Shown: in pieces, positions 7,796-16,926 of the stretch
Layout: every line of letters begins with the position of its first letter
How positions within the stretch are numbered: the stretch's first letter is position 1
Assembly: GCA_017458225.1 (NCBI GenBank)
Contig: JAFTFX010000026.1
Location: 1-64,000 of the forward strand
DNA length: 64,000 nucleotides
Source: Prevotella sp.
Lineage (GTDB): Bacteria; Bacteroidota; Bacteroidia; Bacteroidales; Bacteroidaceae
Direction of reading: 5' to 3'
The notes under the pieces: model-generated
Seen by the model: only the letters and a program-made list of their open reading frames with translations
Database searches by the model: none
Told to the model about the DNA's origin: nothing
Position numbers and translations under genes: made by a program

Positions 7796-8791
7796 ATGGC
7801 AGAATCTATTGATATCCGCGAGTTGAACATCCGGATTGAACAACAGAGCGCGTTCGTGACCAATCTGACTACAGGCATGGATCGTGTTATCGTGGGTCAG
7901 AAACATCTTGTAGAGTCGTTGCTCATTGGCTTGTTGAGCGATGGAAATATCCTGCTGGAGGGTGTCCCCGGTTTGGCAAAGACACTGGCCATTAAGACCT
8001 TGTCGCAGTTGATCGACGCAAAGTATAGTCGCATTCAGTTCACGCCCGATTTGCTTCCTGCCGACGTGACAGGTACGATGATCTATTCACAGAAAGACGA
8101 GCGCTTCATGACGAAGCAGGGTCCTGTGTTTGCCAATTTCGTATTGGCCGACGAGATCAACCGTGCTCCGGCCAAGGTGCAAAGCGCCCTGCTGGAGGCC
8201 ATGCAGGAGAAACAGGTGACCATCGGCAGCGAGACCTTCGACCTGCCAACGCCCTTCCTGGTGATGGCTACGCAGAACCCCATTGAGCAGGAAGGTACCT
8301 ATCCGCTGCCCGAGGCACAGGTGGACCGTTTCATGCTGAAGGTGGTCATTGACTATCCTACCTTGGAGGAAGAGAAGAAAATCATCCGCGAGAATATTGC
8401 CGGCAGTCTGCCCAAGGTGACACCCGTCACAACGGCTGCAGAGATTCTGAAGGCTCGTGAGGTAGTGCGCGAGGTGTATATCGACGAAAAGATTGAACAG
8501 TATATTGCTGACATTGTCTTTGCAACCCGTTATCCGGAGCGCTATGGCTTGAAAGAGCTGAAGGACATGATCTCGTTCGGCGGTTCGCCTCGTGCTTCCA
8601 TCAATCTCGCCAAAGCTGCCCGTGCATACGCCTTCATCAAGCGTCGCGGCTATGTGGTGCCCGAGGACGTGCGTGCTGTGGCTCACGACGTGCTGCGCCA
8701 TCGTATTGGTCTTACTTACGAGGCCGAGGCAAGCAACGTAACGAGCGAAGAAATCGTCTCGAAGATTATCAACAAGGTGGAGGTGCCCTGA
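7796..8791 (+). CDS. MoxR-family AAA+ ATPase
   Basis: A 331-residue MoxR ATPase, a chaperone-like AAA+ protein that usually acts with DUF58 and von Willebrand A proteins. The Walker A is GVPGLAKTLAIKTL and the Walker B VLADEINRAPAKVQ. Also visible are the sensor-1 region MATQNPIEQEGTYPLPEAQ and the sensor-2 area SFGGSPRASINLAKAARAYA. It begins the Bat (Bacteroides aerotolerance) operon. A short AT-rich gap (7754-7795) separates it from the HU-LysM gene. Confidence 0.93.
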   Translation: MAESIDIRELNIRIEQQSAFVTNLTTGMDRVIVGQKHLVESLLIGLLSDGNILLEGVPGLAKTLAIKTLSQLIDAKYSRIQFTPDLLPADVTGTMIYSQKDERFMTKQGPVFANFVLADEINRAPAKVQSALLEAMQEKQVTIGSETFDLPTPFLVMATQNPIEQEGTYPLPEAQVDRFMLKVVIDYPTLEEEKKIIRENIAGSLPKVTPVTTAAEILKAREVVREVYIDEKIEQYIADIVFATRYPERYGLKELKDMISFGGSPRASINLAKAARAYAFIKRRGYVVPEDVRAVAHDVLRHRIGLTYEAEASNVTSEEIVSKIINKVEVP

Positions 8792-8834
8792 CTAGTAGGA
8801 CTAGGATGACTACTAGGACTAGTAGAACTAGAAT
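8792..8834. repeat. ACTAGTAGGACTAG-type repeats between moxR and DUF58 gene
   Basis: The gap is almost entirely imperfect copies of ACTAGTAGGACTAG, which is itself nearly palindromic. It is low-complexity intergenic filler and appears to lie inside the operon. Confidence 0.6.
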
Positions 8835-9704
8835 ATGGAAACATCTGAGATCATCAAGAAAGTCAGGAAGATAGAGATCAAGGCCCGCGGCTTGAGCTCG
8901 AACATCTTTGCCGGTCAGTACCACTCGGCCTTCAAGGGCCGCGGTATGGCCTTTTCAGAGGTGCGCGAGTATCAATATGGCGACGATGTGCGCGACATCG
9001 ACTGGAACGTGACGGCCCGCTTCCACAAACCCTTCGTGAAGGTGTTTGAGGAGGAACGCGAGCTGACGGTGATGCTGCTGATTGATGTCAGCGGCTCGCA
9101 GGATTTCGGCACGCAGAAGCAGATGCAGCGCGACATGGTGACGGAGATAGCTGCCACCATCGCCTTCTCGGCCATTCAGAACAATGATAAGATTGGCGTG
9201 ATCTTCTTCTCTGACAAGATTGAAAAATACATACCGCCCAAGAAGGGACGTAAGCATATTCTCTATATCATCCGCGAAATGCTCGATTTCCAGGCGGAGT
9301 CGAAGCATACCGACGTGGGACAGGCTGTTGAGTTCCTGACGGGAGTGTCCAAGCGTCGCTGCACGGCCTTCTTGCTCAGCGACTTCTATGTGCGTCAGGA
9401 TTTCCTGCAGCAGCTGACCATTGCCAACCGCAAGCACGACGTGGTGGCTATACAGGTATACGACAAACGCAGCAAGGAACTCCCCGACGTGGGCCTGATG
9501 AAAGTGGTTGATGCTGAGACCGGCTTTGAACAGTATGTTGATACAAGCAGCCGTAAACTGCGCGAGTCGTATCGTCGCTATTGGATGAATCGGCAGAATC
9601 AGCTGAAAGACACCTTCACCAAGAGCAATGTGGACAGCGTCAGTATCGCTACTGACGAAGATTTCGTGAAGTCTTTATTAGGACTGTTTAAACAAAGAGG
9701 GTAA
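8835..9704 (+). CDS. DUF58 domain protein (von Willebrand-like)
   Basis: A 289-residue DUF58 protein, the usual partner of MoxR. The family signature is EYQYGDDVRDIDWNVTARF (about residues 45-64), then a VWA-like core with the MIDAS-type motif LLIDVSGSQDFG and later LLSDFYV. No signal peptide or membrane segment is obvious, so it is probably cytoplasmic or peripheral. It lies between moxR and the BatD-like gene in the same direction, 7 bp from the next start. Confidence 0.9.
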   Translation: METSEIIKKVRKIEIKARGLSSNIFAGQYHSAFKGRGMAFSEVREYQYGDDVRDIDWNVTARFHKPFVKVFEEERELTVMLLIDVSGSQDFGTQKQMQRDMVTEIAATIAFSAIQNNDKIGVIFFSDKIEKYIPPKKGRKHILYIIREMLDFQAESKHTDVGQAVEFLTGVSKRRCTAFLLSDFYVRQDFLQQLTIANRKHDVVAIQVYDKRSKELPDVGLMKVVDAETGFEQYVDTSSRKLRESYRRYWMNRQNQLKDTFTKSNVDSVSIATDEDFVKSLLGLFKQRG

Positions 9705-9711
9705 TAATTTG

Positions 9712-10818
9712 ATGTTAAAAGAAAGAATATTTCATAGGCTTCTGCTGCTCGCTTCCTTCGTGATGCTGTCATCGGCAGGCATCTATGCCCAAGGGGTATC
9801 GGTAGAGGCAACGATAAGTCCGATAGAGATATTGGTGGGCGAGCAGACACAGGTGACGCTCACGGCAACCATGAAGGAGGGTGCCGTCGCCGTGTTCCCC
9901 GTCTTCCAGCCCACGCAGCCGCTCATGGCGGGCATCGAAGTGCTGGACAGCAAGGAACTGGGGGTGCATGCAAAAGACAACGGTTTCGTGGAGCGTAGTG
10001 TGGTCTATACGCTGACCTCGTTCGACGATTCGCTCTATTATCTGCCTCCTTTCGTTGTCAATGTCGACGGTCAGCCTTACAAGAGCCAAAGTCTTGCCTT
10101 GAAGGTGCTGACGGTAGAGGTAGACACCCTGCATCCTGAGCATTATTTCGGTCCGAAGTCGGTGCAGGAGAATCCCTTCCTGTGGAGTGAGTGGTCGCCA
10201 TCGTTCTGGATGAGCGTGCTGTTGTTGGTGCTGATGGCCGTAGGCTACTATCTGTATCTGCGCTTCCGCGACAACAAGCCTATCATCGCCACCATTCGCA
10301 TCATCAAGCGTCTGCTGCCTCACCAGAAGGCCATGAAGGAGATTGAAGAACTGCGCGTGGAGCGTAAGGGTATGGGCGACGACAGTCAGGAGAGTCAGAA
10401 AGAGTACTACACGAAGCTGACCGACACCCTGCGCCGCTACATTGAGGAACGCTACGGCTTCTCGGCTATGGAGATGACCAGCGCGGAGATTATCGACCGT
10501 CTGATGAAGTCGCCCGACTCGAAGTCGCTCGATGAACTGCGCCAGCTGTTCCAGACCGCCGACCTTGTGAAGTTTGCCAAATACTCTACGCTGATCAATG
10601 AGAACGATGCCAACCTGATGAGTGCCATTGAGTTTATCAACGAGACCAAGCAGGAGAACATGCCGACCGAGGAGACAGTGAAACCACAACTGACCGAAGA
10701 GCAGCAGCGCTCGAAGAAGACCCGTACGGCCTTGAAGTGGACCATCATCGGCATCGGCATTGCCTCTGTGCTGCTGTTTGTCTGCATCGTCTATAGTCTA
10801 TATCTGTTAGTAGCATAG
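9712..10818 (+). CDS. BatD-like membrane protein of the Bat operon
   Basis: A 368-residue protein with a signal peptide (LLLLASFVMLSSAGIYAQ), a beta-rich Ig-like periplasmic region resembling the start of BatD (SPIEILVGEQTQVTLTA), a membrane helix at about 160-180 (FWMSVLLLVLMAVGYYLYL), a charged helical cytoplasmic region (DTLRRYIEERYGFSAMEMT, as in DUF4381-type proteins), and a C-terminal membrane helix. Its position between DUF58 and BatA fits the unnamed third gene of Bacteroidetes Bat operons. The exact role is unknown. ATG 9712 is preferred over the adjacent TTG. Confidence 0.75.
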   Translation: MLKERIFHRLLLLASFVMLSSAGIYAQGVSVEATISPIEILVGEQTQVTLTATMKEGAVAVFPVFQPTQPLMAGIEVLDSKELGVHAKDNGFVERSVVYTLTSFDDSLYYLPPFVVNVDGQPYKSQSLALKVLTVEVDTLHPEHYFGPKSVQENPFLWSEWSPSFWMSVLLLVLMAVGYYLYLRFRDNKPIIATIRIIKRLLPHQKAMKEIEELRVERKGMGDDSQESQKEYYTKLTDTLRRYIEERYGFSAMEMTSAEIIDRLMKSPDSKSLDELRQLFQTADLVKFAKYSTLINENDANLMSAIEFINETKQENMPTEETVKPQLTEEQQRSKKTRTALKWTIIGIGIASVLLFVCIVYSLYLLVA

Positions 10819-10824
10819 TCATTT

Positions 10825-11823
10825 ATGGAATTTGCCAATAAAGAATATCTGATACTGCTGGTACTCATACTGCCGTATATTATATGGTACGTGATGTACA
10901 GGAAGAAGAGTGAACCGACGCTCCGCATGGCCGACACTTTCATGTTCCGCTATGCTGCGCGCAGCTGGCGTGTGATGCTGATGCCCGTGCAGCCCCTGTT
11001 GCGCATCATTGCCTTTGTGGCCTTGGTGCTGGTGCTGGCTCGTCCGCAAACGCAGAATTCATGGAAGAATCAAACCGTTGAGGGTATCGACATCATGCTA
11101 GCTATGGACGTGTCGACCTCCATGCTGGCTGAAGACCTGAAGCCCAATCGTATTGAGGCAGCGAAGAACGTTGCGGCTGAGTTCATTGCCGGCCGTCCCA
11201 ACGACAATATCGGTCTGGCCATTTTTGCAGGCGAATCGTTCACACAGTGCCCTATGACCATCGACCACTCGTCGCTGTTGTCGCTGTTGCAGAATGTGCG
11301 TACTGACATTGCCGCCCGCGGACTGATAGAAGACGGAACAGCTATCGGTATGGGACTTGCCAATGCCGTGAGCCGCCTGAAGGAATCAAAGGCCAAGAGC
11401 AAGGTGGTTATCCTGCTGACCGACGGTTCGAACAATCGTGGCGATATCTCGCCCATGACGGCAGCCGAGATTGCCAAGAGTCTGGGCATCCGTGTCTATA
11501 CTATTGGTGTGGGAACCACCGGCACAGCTCGCTACCCCATGAATTACGGCGGTGCCACACAGTATGTGAACCTGCCTGTTGAAATTGACGAGAACACCCT
11601 CAGGTCGATAGCTTCGGCCACCGATGGTGATTTCTATCGTGCAAAGAATAATAAAGAACTGAACCAGATTTATCAAGAGATTGACAAACTGGAAAAGACC
11701 AAACTGAATGTGAAGCAGTTCAGTCGCCGCTATGAGGCCTATCAGCCCTTTGCCATTGTGGCTGTGTTGGGCTTGTTGTTGGAGATATTGCTTCGCATCA
11801 CCGTGTTTAGGAGGATACCATAA
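10825..11823 (+). CDS. batA: BatA, VWA-domain aerotolerance protein
   Basis: A 332-residue membrane protein with two N-terminal membrane helices, a VWA domain with the complete MIDAS motif in MLAMDVSTSMLAEDLKP and LTDGSNNRGD, and a C-terminal helix (FAIVAVLGLLLEILLRI). In Bacteroides fragilis the Bat operon supports oxygen tolerance; the mechanism is unresolved and probably involves envelope protein complexes. Its stop overlaps the batB/C start (TAATG). Confidence 0.9.
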   Translation: MEFANKEYLILLVLILPYIIWYVMYRKKSEPTLRMADTFMFRYAARSWRVMLMPVQPLLRIIAFVALVLVLARPQTQNSWKNQTVEGIDIMLAMDVSTSMLAEDLKPNRIEAAKNVAAEFIAGRPNDNIGLAIFAGESFTQCPMTIDHSSLLSLLQNVRTDIAARGLIEDGTAIGMGLANAVSRLKESKAKSKVVILLTDGSNNRGDISPMTAAEIAKSLGIRVYTIGVGTTGTARYPMNYGGATQYVNLPVEIDENTLRSIASATDGDFYRAKNNKELNQIYQEIDKLEKTKLNVKQFSRRYEAYQPFAIVAVLGLLLEILLRITVFRRIP

Positions 11824-13514
11824 TGTTTAGATTTGAAGATCCAATATATCTTTATGGATTGGTGGCAGTCGTCGTGCTGGCACTCATTCGTTTTGTTACC
11901 TATCGTAAGCAGAAGAGCCGTCTTCGCAAATTTGGCGACCCCCAGTTGCTGAAAGCGCTGATGCCCGACGTGTCGCGTTTTCGCCCTGTGGTGAAGTTCT
12001 GGCTGCTCGAAGGAGCACTGGCGTTGCTCTTCGTGGTGCTTGCCCGTCCGCAGATGGGCACTCGCATTAGTCATGAGAAGCGCACAGGTATTGAGACCAT
12101 CATCGCGATAGACATCAGTAACTCCATGCGTGCACAAGACGTGGAGCCCAGTCGTTTGGATCGTGCCAAGATGATGGTGGAGAATCTTGTAGACAATTTT
12201 ACGAACGACAAGATCGGCCTCATTGTCTTTGCCGGCGATGCCTTTGTGCAGTTGCCCATCACGAGCGACTATGTGTCGGCAAAGATGTTCCTTAGCAGCA
12301 TCGATCCCTCAATGATGCAAAATCAGGGAACCGATGTTGCTGCAGCCATCGAGATGGCCACTCACAGTTTCACTCAGCAGGAGAATATCGGTAAGGCCAT
12401 TATCGTCATCACCGATGGTGAAGACCACGAGGGTGGGGCACTCGAAGCAGCCAAAGCCGCACGCGAGAAAGGCATGCGTGTCTATGTGCTGGGTGTCGGC
12501 TCAACGAAAGGTTCGCCTGTTCCCGTTCCCGGCACGGGCGACTATATGCGCGACAATGCCGGCAATACCGTCATGTCGGCTCTGAATGAGCAGATGTGTA
12601 GCGAGATTGCACAGGCAGGCGGCGGTGCCTATATCCATGTGGAGAATAACTCGGGTGCCCAGCGGCAGTTGGACGAAGAACTCGACAAACTGGAGAAGAA
12701 CGAGACGGAGAGCACCATCTATAGCGACTACGACGAGCAGTTCCAGGCCGTAGCTCTCATTGCACTGCTCTTGCTCATCATTGAAATCGTTATTTTGGAA
12801 TGCAAGAATCCGTTGCTTCGTCGTGTATCGCTTTTCAAGCGAACCGTCAGTTTGTCATTTATCATTTGTCTTTTGTCATTTAGCCCTGCAGGGGCACAAA
12901 CCGACCGCCAGCTGGTGCGACAGGGCAACCGTCTGTTCCAGAAAGGCGACTATGAGCATGCTGAGGTGGCCTATAGCAAGGCTGTTGAAAAGAACGACAA
13001 GAACACGCAGGCCCACTACAATCTGGGTGCAGCCCTGATGGCTCAGAAGAAAGACTCGGCTGCCGTTGTGGAGTTCGAGAAGGCCGGACAGCAGGAGACT
13101 GTTCCCATGCGAAAGGCTCAGAGCTATCACAACATGGGTGTGCTCTGTCAGCGCAACCAGCTCTATGGTGAAGCCATCGAAGCCTATAAGCAGTCTTTGC
13201 GACTGAATCCTGCCGACGACGAGACCCGCTACAATCTGGTGCTCTGTCAGCAGCAGAAAAAGAAGCAGGATGAGCAAAAACAGCAGCAGCAGGAACAACA
13301 GCAACAGCAGCAGAAGCAGGAACAGCAACAGCAGAAGCAAGACCAGCAGAAAGAGGAGCAACAGCAGCCTCAGGAGCAGAAACAGCAGATGAGCAAGGAG
13401 AATGCCGAGCAGTTGCTGAAGGCTGCCATGCAGCAGGAGAAGCAGACGCAGAAGCGCATGAAGGAAGCTCAGCAGAAAGCCGGTCAGCGTAGGCAGAACG
13501 AGAAAAATTGGTAA
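11823..13514 (+). CDS. BatB-BatC fusion: VWA domain joined to TPR domain
   Basis: The first about 335 residues are BatB: N-terminal helices, VWA with IIAIDISNSMRAQDVEPSRL and ITDGEDHEGG, and a C-terminal membrane helix (ALIALLLLIIEIVIL). The frame then continues without a stop into a signal-peptide-like stretch (LSFIICLLSFSPAGAQ) and a TPR protein, BatC (GNRLFQKGDYEHAEVAYSKA, AHYNLGAALM, AIEAYKQSLRLNP), ending in a Gln/Lys-rich tail. In Bacteroides batB and batC are separate genes. The joint region is T-rich repeat-like DNA (12850-12882). Confidence 0.88.
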   Translation: MFRFEDPIYLYGLVAVVVLALIRFVTYRKQKSRLRKFGDPQLLKALMPDVSRFRPVVKFWLLEGALALLFVVLARPQMGTRISHEKRTGIETIIAIDISNSMRAQDVEPSRLDRAKMMVENLVDNFTNDKIGLIVFAGDAFVQLPITSDYVSAKMFLSSIDPSMMQNQGTDVAAAIEMATHSFTQQENIGKAIIVITDGEDHEGGALEAAKAAREKGMRVYVLGVGSTKGSPVPVPGTGDYMRDNAGNTVMSALNEQMCSEIAQAGGGAYIHVENNSGAQRQLDEELDKLEKNETESTIYSDYDEQFQAVALIALLLLIIEIVILECKNPLLRRVSLFKRTVSLSFIICLLSFSPAGAQTDRQLVRQGNRLFQKGDYEHAEVAYSKAVEKNDKNTQAHYNLGAALMAQKKDSAAVVEFEKAGQQETVPMRKAQSYHNMGVLCQRNQLYGEAIEAYKQSLRLNPADDETRYNLVLCQQQKKKQDEQKQQQQEQQQQQQKQEQQQQKQDQQKEEQQQPQEQKQQMSKENAEQLLKAAMQQEKQTQKRMKEAQQKAGQRRQNEKNW

Positions 13515-13515
13515 C

Positions 13516-16197
13516 ATGATATATTTATTTAAGAAAGAAGAAAGGGTGAAAACAGGAAAAACAGATGGAGTCTTGAGGGTGTTGCTCTGTGTGGCATTCT
13601 TCATGCTTCATTCTTTACTCTTCATTTCCCCTGCATGGGCGCAGCGGCTCACGGCCAATGCCCCACAGAGTGTGGCGGTGGGACAGCAGTTCCGCCTCAC
13701 CTATACCGTCGACACCCATGATGCCAGCGGATTCCGTATCGGACAGGTGCCCGATGCGTTCGAGATTCTGATGGGCCCCAGCACTTCCACCCAGTCGAGC
13801 TATCAGATTATCAATGGCAAAGCCAGTCAGTCGTCGTCCATCACCTATACCTATATATTGAGTGCGACGAAGAATGGCACGTTCACCATCCCTGCTGCTA
13901 CGGTTACCGTAGACGGCAACCAGATAGCATCGAATGCCGTGAAGATCGTGGTCAGTGGTCAGACGCAGACGGGTGGCAGCAGCGGCGGTAACAGTCGTCA
14001 GCGTCAGGAACCGCAGATGCGTGATGCCGGTACGGCTATCAGTAGCAGCGACCTCTTCATCCGCGTCAGTGCCAATAAGAAGCATGTTGTGGAGCAGGAG
14101 CCCATCCTCTTGACCTATAAGGTGTATACGCTGGTCGACCTGACCCAGCTGGATGGTAAAATGCCCGACTTGAAGGGCTTCCATACGCAGGAAGTGCCGC
14201 TGCCTCAGCAGAAAAGCTTCTCTGTGGAACAACTTAACGGTCGTCCCTATCGCACAGTTACTTGGAGCCAGTATGTCATGTTCCCCCAGATTACGGGCAA
14301 GCTGGAAATTCCCGGCATCACGTTCAACGGCATCGTGGTGCAGCGCAACCGCAATATCGACCCCTTCGAGGCTTTCTTCAATGGCGGCTCGGGCTATATT
14401 GAGGTGAAGAAAGCTATTCAGGCACCCGGTGTGGAGATTCAGGTAGACCCGTTGCCTGCGCGTCCTGCAGGCTTCTCTGGCGGTGTTGGCAAGTTCAATA
14501 TCTCGGCCACTGTCGACAAGACGGAGGTGAAAGCCAACGACCCCATCAACATGCGTGTGGTGGTTAGCGGCGTGGGCAATCTGAAGCTGATCAAGGAGCC
14601 TGTTGTCGAGTTTCCCAAGGACTTCGACAGCTATGATGCCAAGCAGACCGACAAGACGAAACTGACGGTGAACGGTGTTGAGGGCAGCATGGTCTACGAC
14701 TTTTTGGCAGTGCCCCGTCATCAGGGCGACTTCGATATTCCGCCTGTGGAATTCGTCTACTACGACACCACAGCCAAGCAGTACAAGACAGTGAAGACTG
14801 AGGGCTTCCATATCCATGTGGAGAAAGGCGAGGGGACAGGCAGCAACACCGTCATCGACTTCTCTGGACAGGAAGACGTACAGCTGCTGGCCAAGGACAT
14901 CCGCCATATCCGGCAGGGTGAGGCCCGTCTCTACAAGGTGGGCGAGTATTTCTTCGGTAGCACGTTCTATTGGGTGATCATCGCTTTGCTGCTGACAGCT
15001 TTTGCCTCGCTGTTCATCGTGTTCCGTCAGCGTGCCATCAGCAATGCCGACTTGGTGGGTGCTCGTGCCGGCAAGGCCAACAAGGTGGCCACCAAGCGAC
15101 TGAAACTGGCGGCCAAGCTGAAGAAGGAAGGCAAAACGGGCGAGTTCTTCGACGAGACATTGCGAGCTCTTTGGGGCTATGTGGGTGACAAGTTGAACAT
15201 TCCTGTCACCAGTCTGTCGCGCGACAATATCCGTGAGCGGCTGCTGGAGCGTGGTGTCGACGAGGCAACCATCAACCCGTTCCTAGAGGCTATTGACGAG
15301 TGCGAGTTCCAGCGCTATGCTCCCGGCGATCCGCAGGGCAACATGAATAAGGTCTATGAAAAAGCTATGACAGCCATTGAGAAGATAGAAAGCGTGATGA
15401 AGAAAAGCAAGCCGAAGAAGACAGCTACAGCCGCTCGCTCGTTCCTGATGCTGCTGATGGCGGGGGTGGCCTCTTTCTCCTTTGTAAGTCAGGCTCATGC
15501 AGCCACACAGAGCGTGAAACAACAGGCCGACAGTGCCTACGTGGACGGGAATTATCAGAAGGCCATCGCCCTCTACGACTCCCTGCTGACCGAAGGTGTG
15601 AGTGCCGATCTGTACTACAATCTGGGCAATGCCTACTATCGCATGGACGACATCACACGTGCCGTGCTCTACTACGAACGTGCCATCCAGCTGGCACCCG
15701 GCGACGAGGATATCCGTTTCAACCTGCAGATGGCGCGCTCAAAGACCATCGACAAGATCGTGCCTGAGTCGGAGCCATTCTTCGTGACGTGGTATCACTC
15801 GCTGGTCAATATGACCAGTGTCGACGGTTGGGCCTACGTGGCACTCGTCTCGCTGGCGCTGGCCGTTGTGCTGGCTTTGGTCTATCTGTTCTCCAACCCC
15901 CTTTGGATGCGCAAGATTGGCTTCTTCGGAGCCTTTGCCACCATCGTGGTTTTCCTTGTGGCCAATCTGCTGGCTTGGCAGCAGCGCGACACGCTGACCC
16001 ACCACAAAGGAGCCATCATCGTGGAGTCGGCCGTGACCGTGAAGAGCACGCCGGCCAAAAACGGCACCGACCTCTTCATCCTGCATGAAGGCACGAAGGT
16101 GGTGATTGTCGACGACACCATGCGCGAGTGGAAAGAGGTGCGCTTGGCCGATGGCAAGCAAGGCTGGCTGCAGACCTCGCAGATAGAAGAAATTTAA
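13516..16197 (+). CDS. BatD-BatE fusion protein
   Basis: An 893-residue protein. After a signal peptide (LHSLLFISPAWAQ) comes BatD: repeated Ig-like domains (NAPQSVAVGQQFRLTYTV, VSANKKHVVEQEPILLTYKV, VDKTEVKANDPINMRVVVSG), a membrane helix (FYWVIIALLLTAFASLFIVF) and a cytoplasmic part. At about residue 640 a second signal-like helix (FLMLLMAGVASFSFVSQAHA) begins BatE: TPR repeats (AYVDGNYQKAIALYDSLL, LYYNLGNAYYRMDD), two membrane helices and an SH3-like end (GTKVVIVDDTMREWKEVRL). BatD and BatE are usually separate genes. Confidence 0.88.
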   Translation: MIYLFKKEERVKTGKTDGVLRVLLCVAFFMLHSLLFISPAWAQRLTANAPQSVAVGQQFRLTYTVDTHDASGFRIGQVPDAFEILMGPSTSTQSSYQIINGKASQSSSITYTYILSATKNGTFTIPAATVTVDGNQIASNAVKIVVSGQTQTGGSSGGNSRQRQEPQMRDAGTAISSSDLFIRVSANKKHVVEQEPILLTYKVYTLVDLTQLDGKMPDLKGFHTQEVPLPQQKSFSVEQLNGRPYRTVTWSQYVMFPQITGKLEIPGITFNGIVVQRNRNIDPFEAFFNGGSGYIEVKKAIQAPGVEIQVDPLPARPAGFSGGVGKFNISATVDKTEVKANDPINMRVVVSGVGNLKLIKEPVVEFPKDFDSYDAKQTDKTKLTVNGVEGSMVYDFLAVPRHQGDFDIPPVEFVYYDTTAKQYKTVKTEGFHIHVEKGEGTGSNTVIDFSGQEDVQLLAKDIRHIRQGEARLYKVGEYFFGSTFYWVIIALLLTAFASLFIVFRQRAISNADLVGARAGKANKVATKRLKLAAKLKKEGKTGEFFDETLRALWGYVGDKLNIPVTSLSRDNIRERLLERGVDEATINPFLEAIDECEFQRYAPGDPQGNMNKVYEKAMTAIEKIESVMKKSKPKKTATAARSFLMLLMAGVASFSFVSQAHAATQSVKQQADSAYVDGNYQKAIALYDSLLTEGVSADLYYNLGNAYYRMDDITRAVLYYERAIQLAPGDEDIRFNLQMARSKTIDKIVPESEPFFVTWYHSLVNMTSVDGWAYVALVSLALAVVLALVYLFSNPLWMRKIGFFGAFATIVVFLVANLLAWQQRDTLTHHKGAIIVESAVTVKSTPAKNGTDLFILHEGTKVVIVDDTMREWKEVRLADGKQGWLQTSQIEEI

Positions 16198-16220
16198 CTG
16201 TAGCAGAAAGGAGCGCAGAT

Positions 16221-16922
16221 ATGGATTGGAACGCATTGATTGATTTCGACAAGCAACTGCTGTTGGCTGTCAATGGCAGCGACTCGCTGTTCCTTGACGG
16301 ACTGGTGATGACGCTGACCACTGCCACAACGTGGATACCCCTCTATCTGGCGCTATTCTATATGGTTATTCGCAACAACAACAGCGTAAAAAAGATAGCC
16401 TTCATCGTGGCCTGTGCCGGCCTGTGCGTCTTCTTTGCCGGTTCGCTCGACGATATGATTGTGAAGCCTCTGGTGGCCCGGTGGCGACCCACACACGATC
16501 CAGAGATTGGCATTCTGGTCGATACAGTCAATGGCTATCGTGGTGGCAACTACGGCTTCTTTTCCGCACATGCCAGCAACACGTTCAGTCTTGCCGTCTT
16601 TTTCTCGCTGCTCGTTCGCAGCCGGTTGCTGACGTGCTTCCTCGTGGGCTGGTCGCTGGTGAACTGCTGGACGCGCATGTATCTGGGTGTCCACTATCCG
16701 GGCGACATCCTCGTGGGCTTGCTCTGGGGCGGCATCGTTGGCACCTGTATGTGGCTGCTGCACCAGTGGGTCGCGCGTCGCTGGTTTCTGGCTTCGCAGT
16801 ATGTGTCTGGCCAATATACCCGTTCCGGCTATCAGTATGTTGACATCAACGTCGTGGTCACCGTGCTGTTGCTCACGCTGTTCTATGCCATCCTGAAGGC
16901 ATGCTATTTTATCTATATTTAG
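16221..16922 (+). CDS. PAP2-family membrane phosphatase
   Basis: A 233-residue multi-pass protein with the three PAP2 motifs: KPLVARWRP, FFSAHASNTFSLA and TRMYLGVHYPGDILVG. Such enzymes dephosphorylate undecaprenyl pyrophosphate or lipid phosphates at the membrane. ATG 16221 (MDWNALIDFDKQLLL) is chosen because the longer frame runs back into batD/E. Start is 23 bp after the batD/E stop, so it may be cotranscribed. The substrate cannot be told from sequence. Confidence 0.88.
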   Translation: MDWNALIDFDKQLLLAVNGSDSLFLDGLVMTLTTATTWIPLYLALFYMVIRNNNSVKKIAFIVACAGLCVFFAGSLDDMIVKPLVARWRPTHDPEIGILVDTVNGYRGGNYGFFSAHASNTFSLAVFFSLLVRSRLLTCFLVGWSLVNCWTRMYLGVHYPGDILVGLLWGGIVGTCMWLLHQWVARRWFLASQYVSGQYTRSGYQYVDINVVVTVLLLTLFYAILKACYFIYI

Positions 16923-16926
16923 AAAA

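Noticed and set aside
13255-13400. Gln-rich tract at the end of BatB-BatC as a separate repeat element
   Set aside because: It is a CAG/CAA-coded low-complexity tail common in BatC-type TPR proteins.
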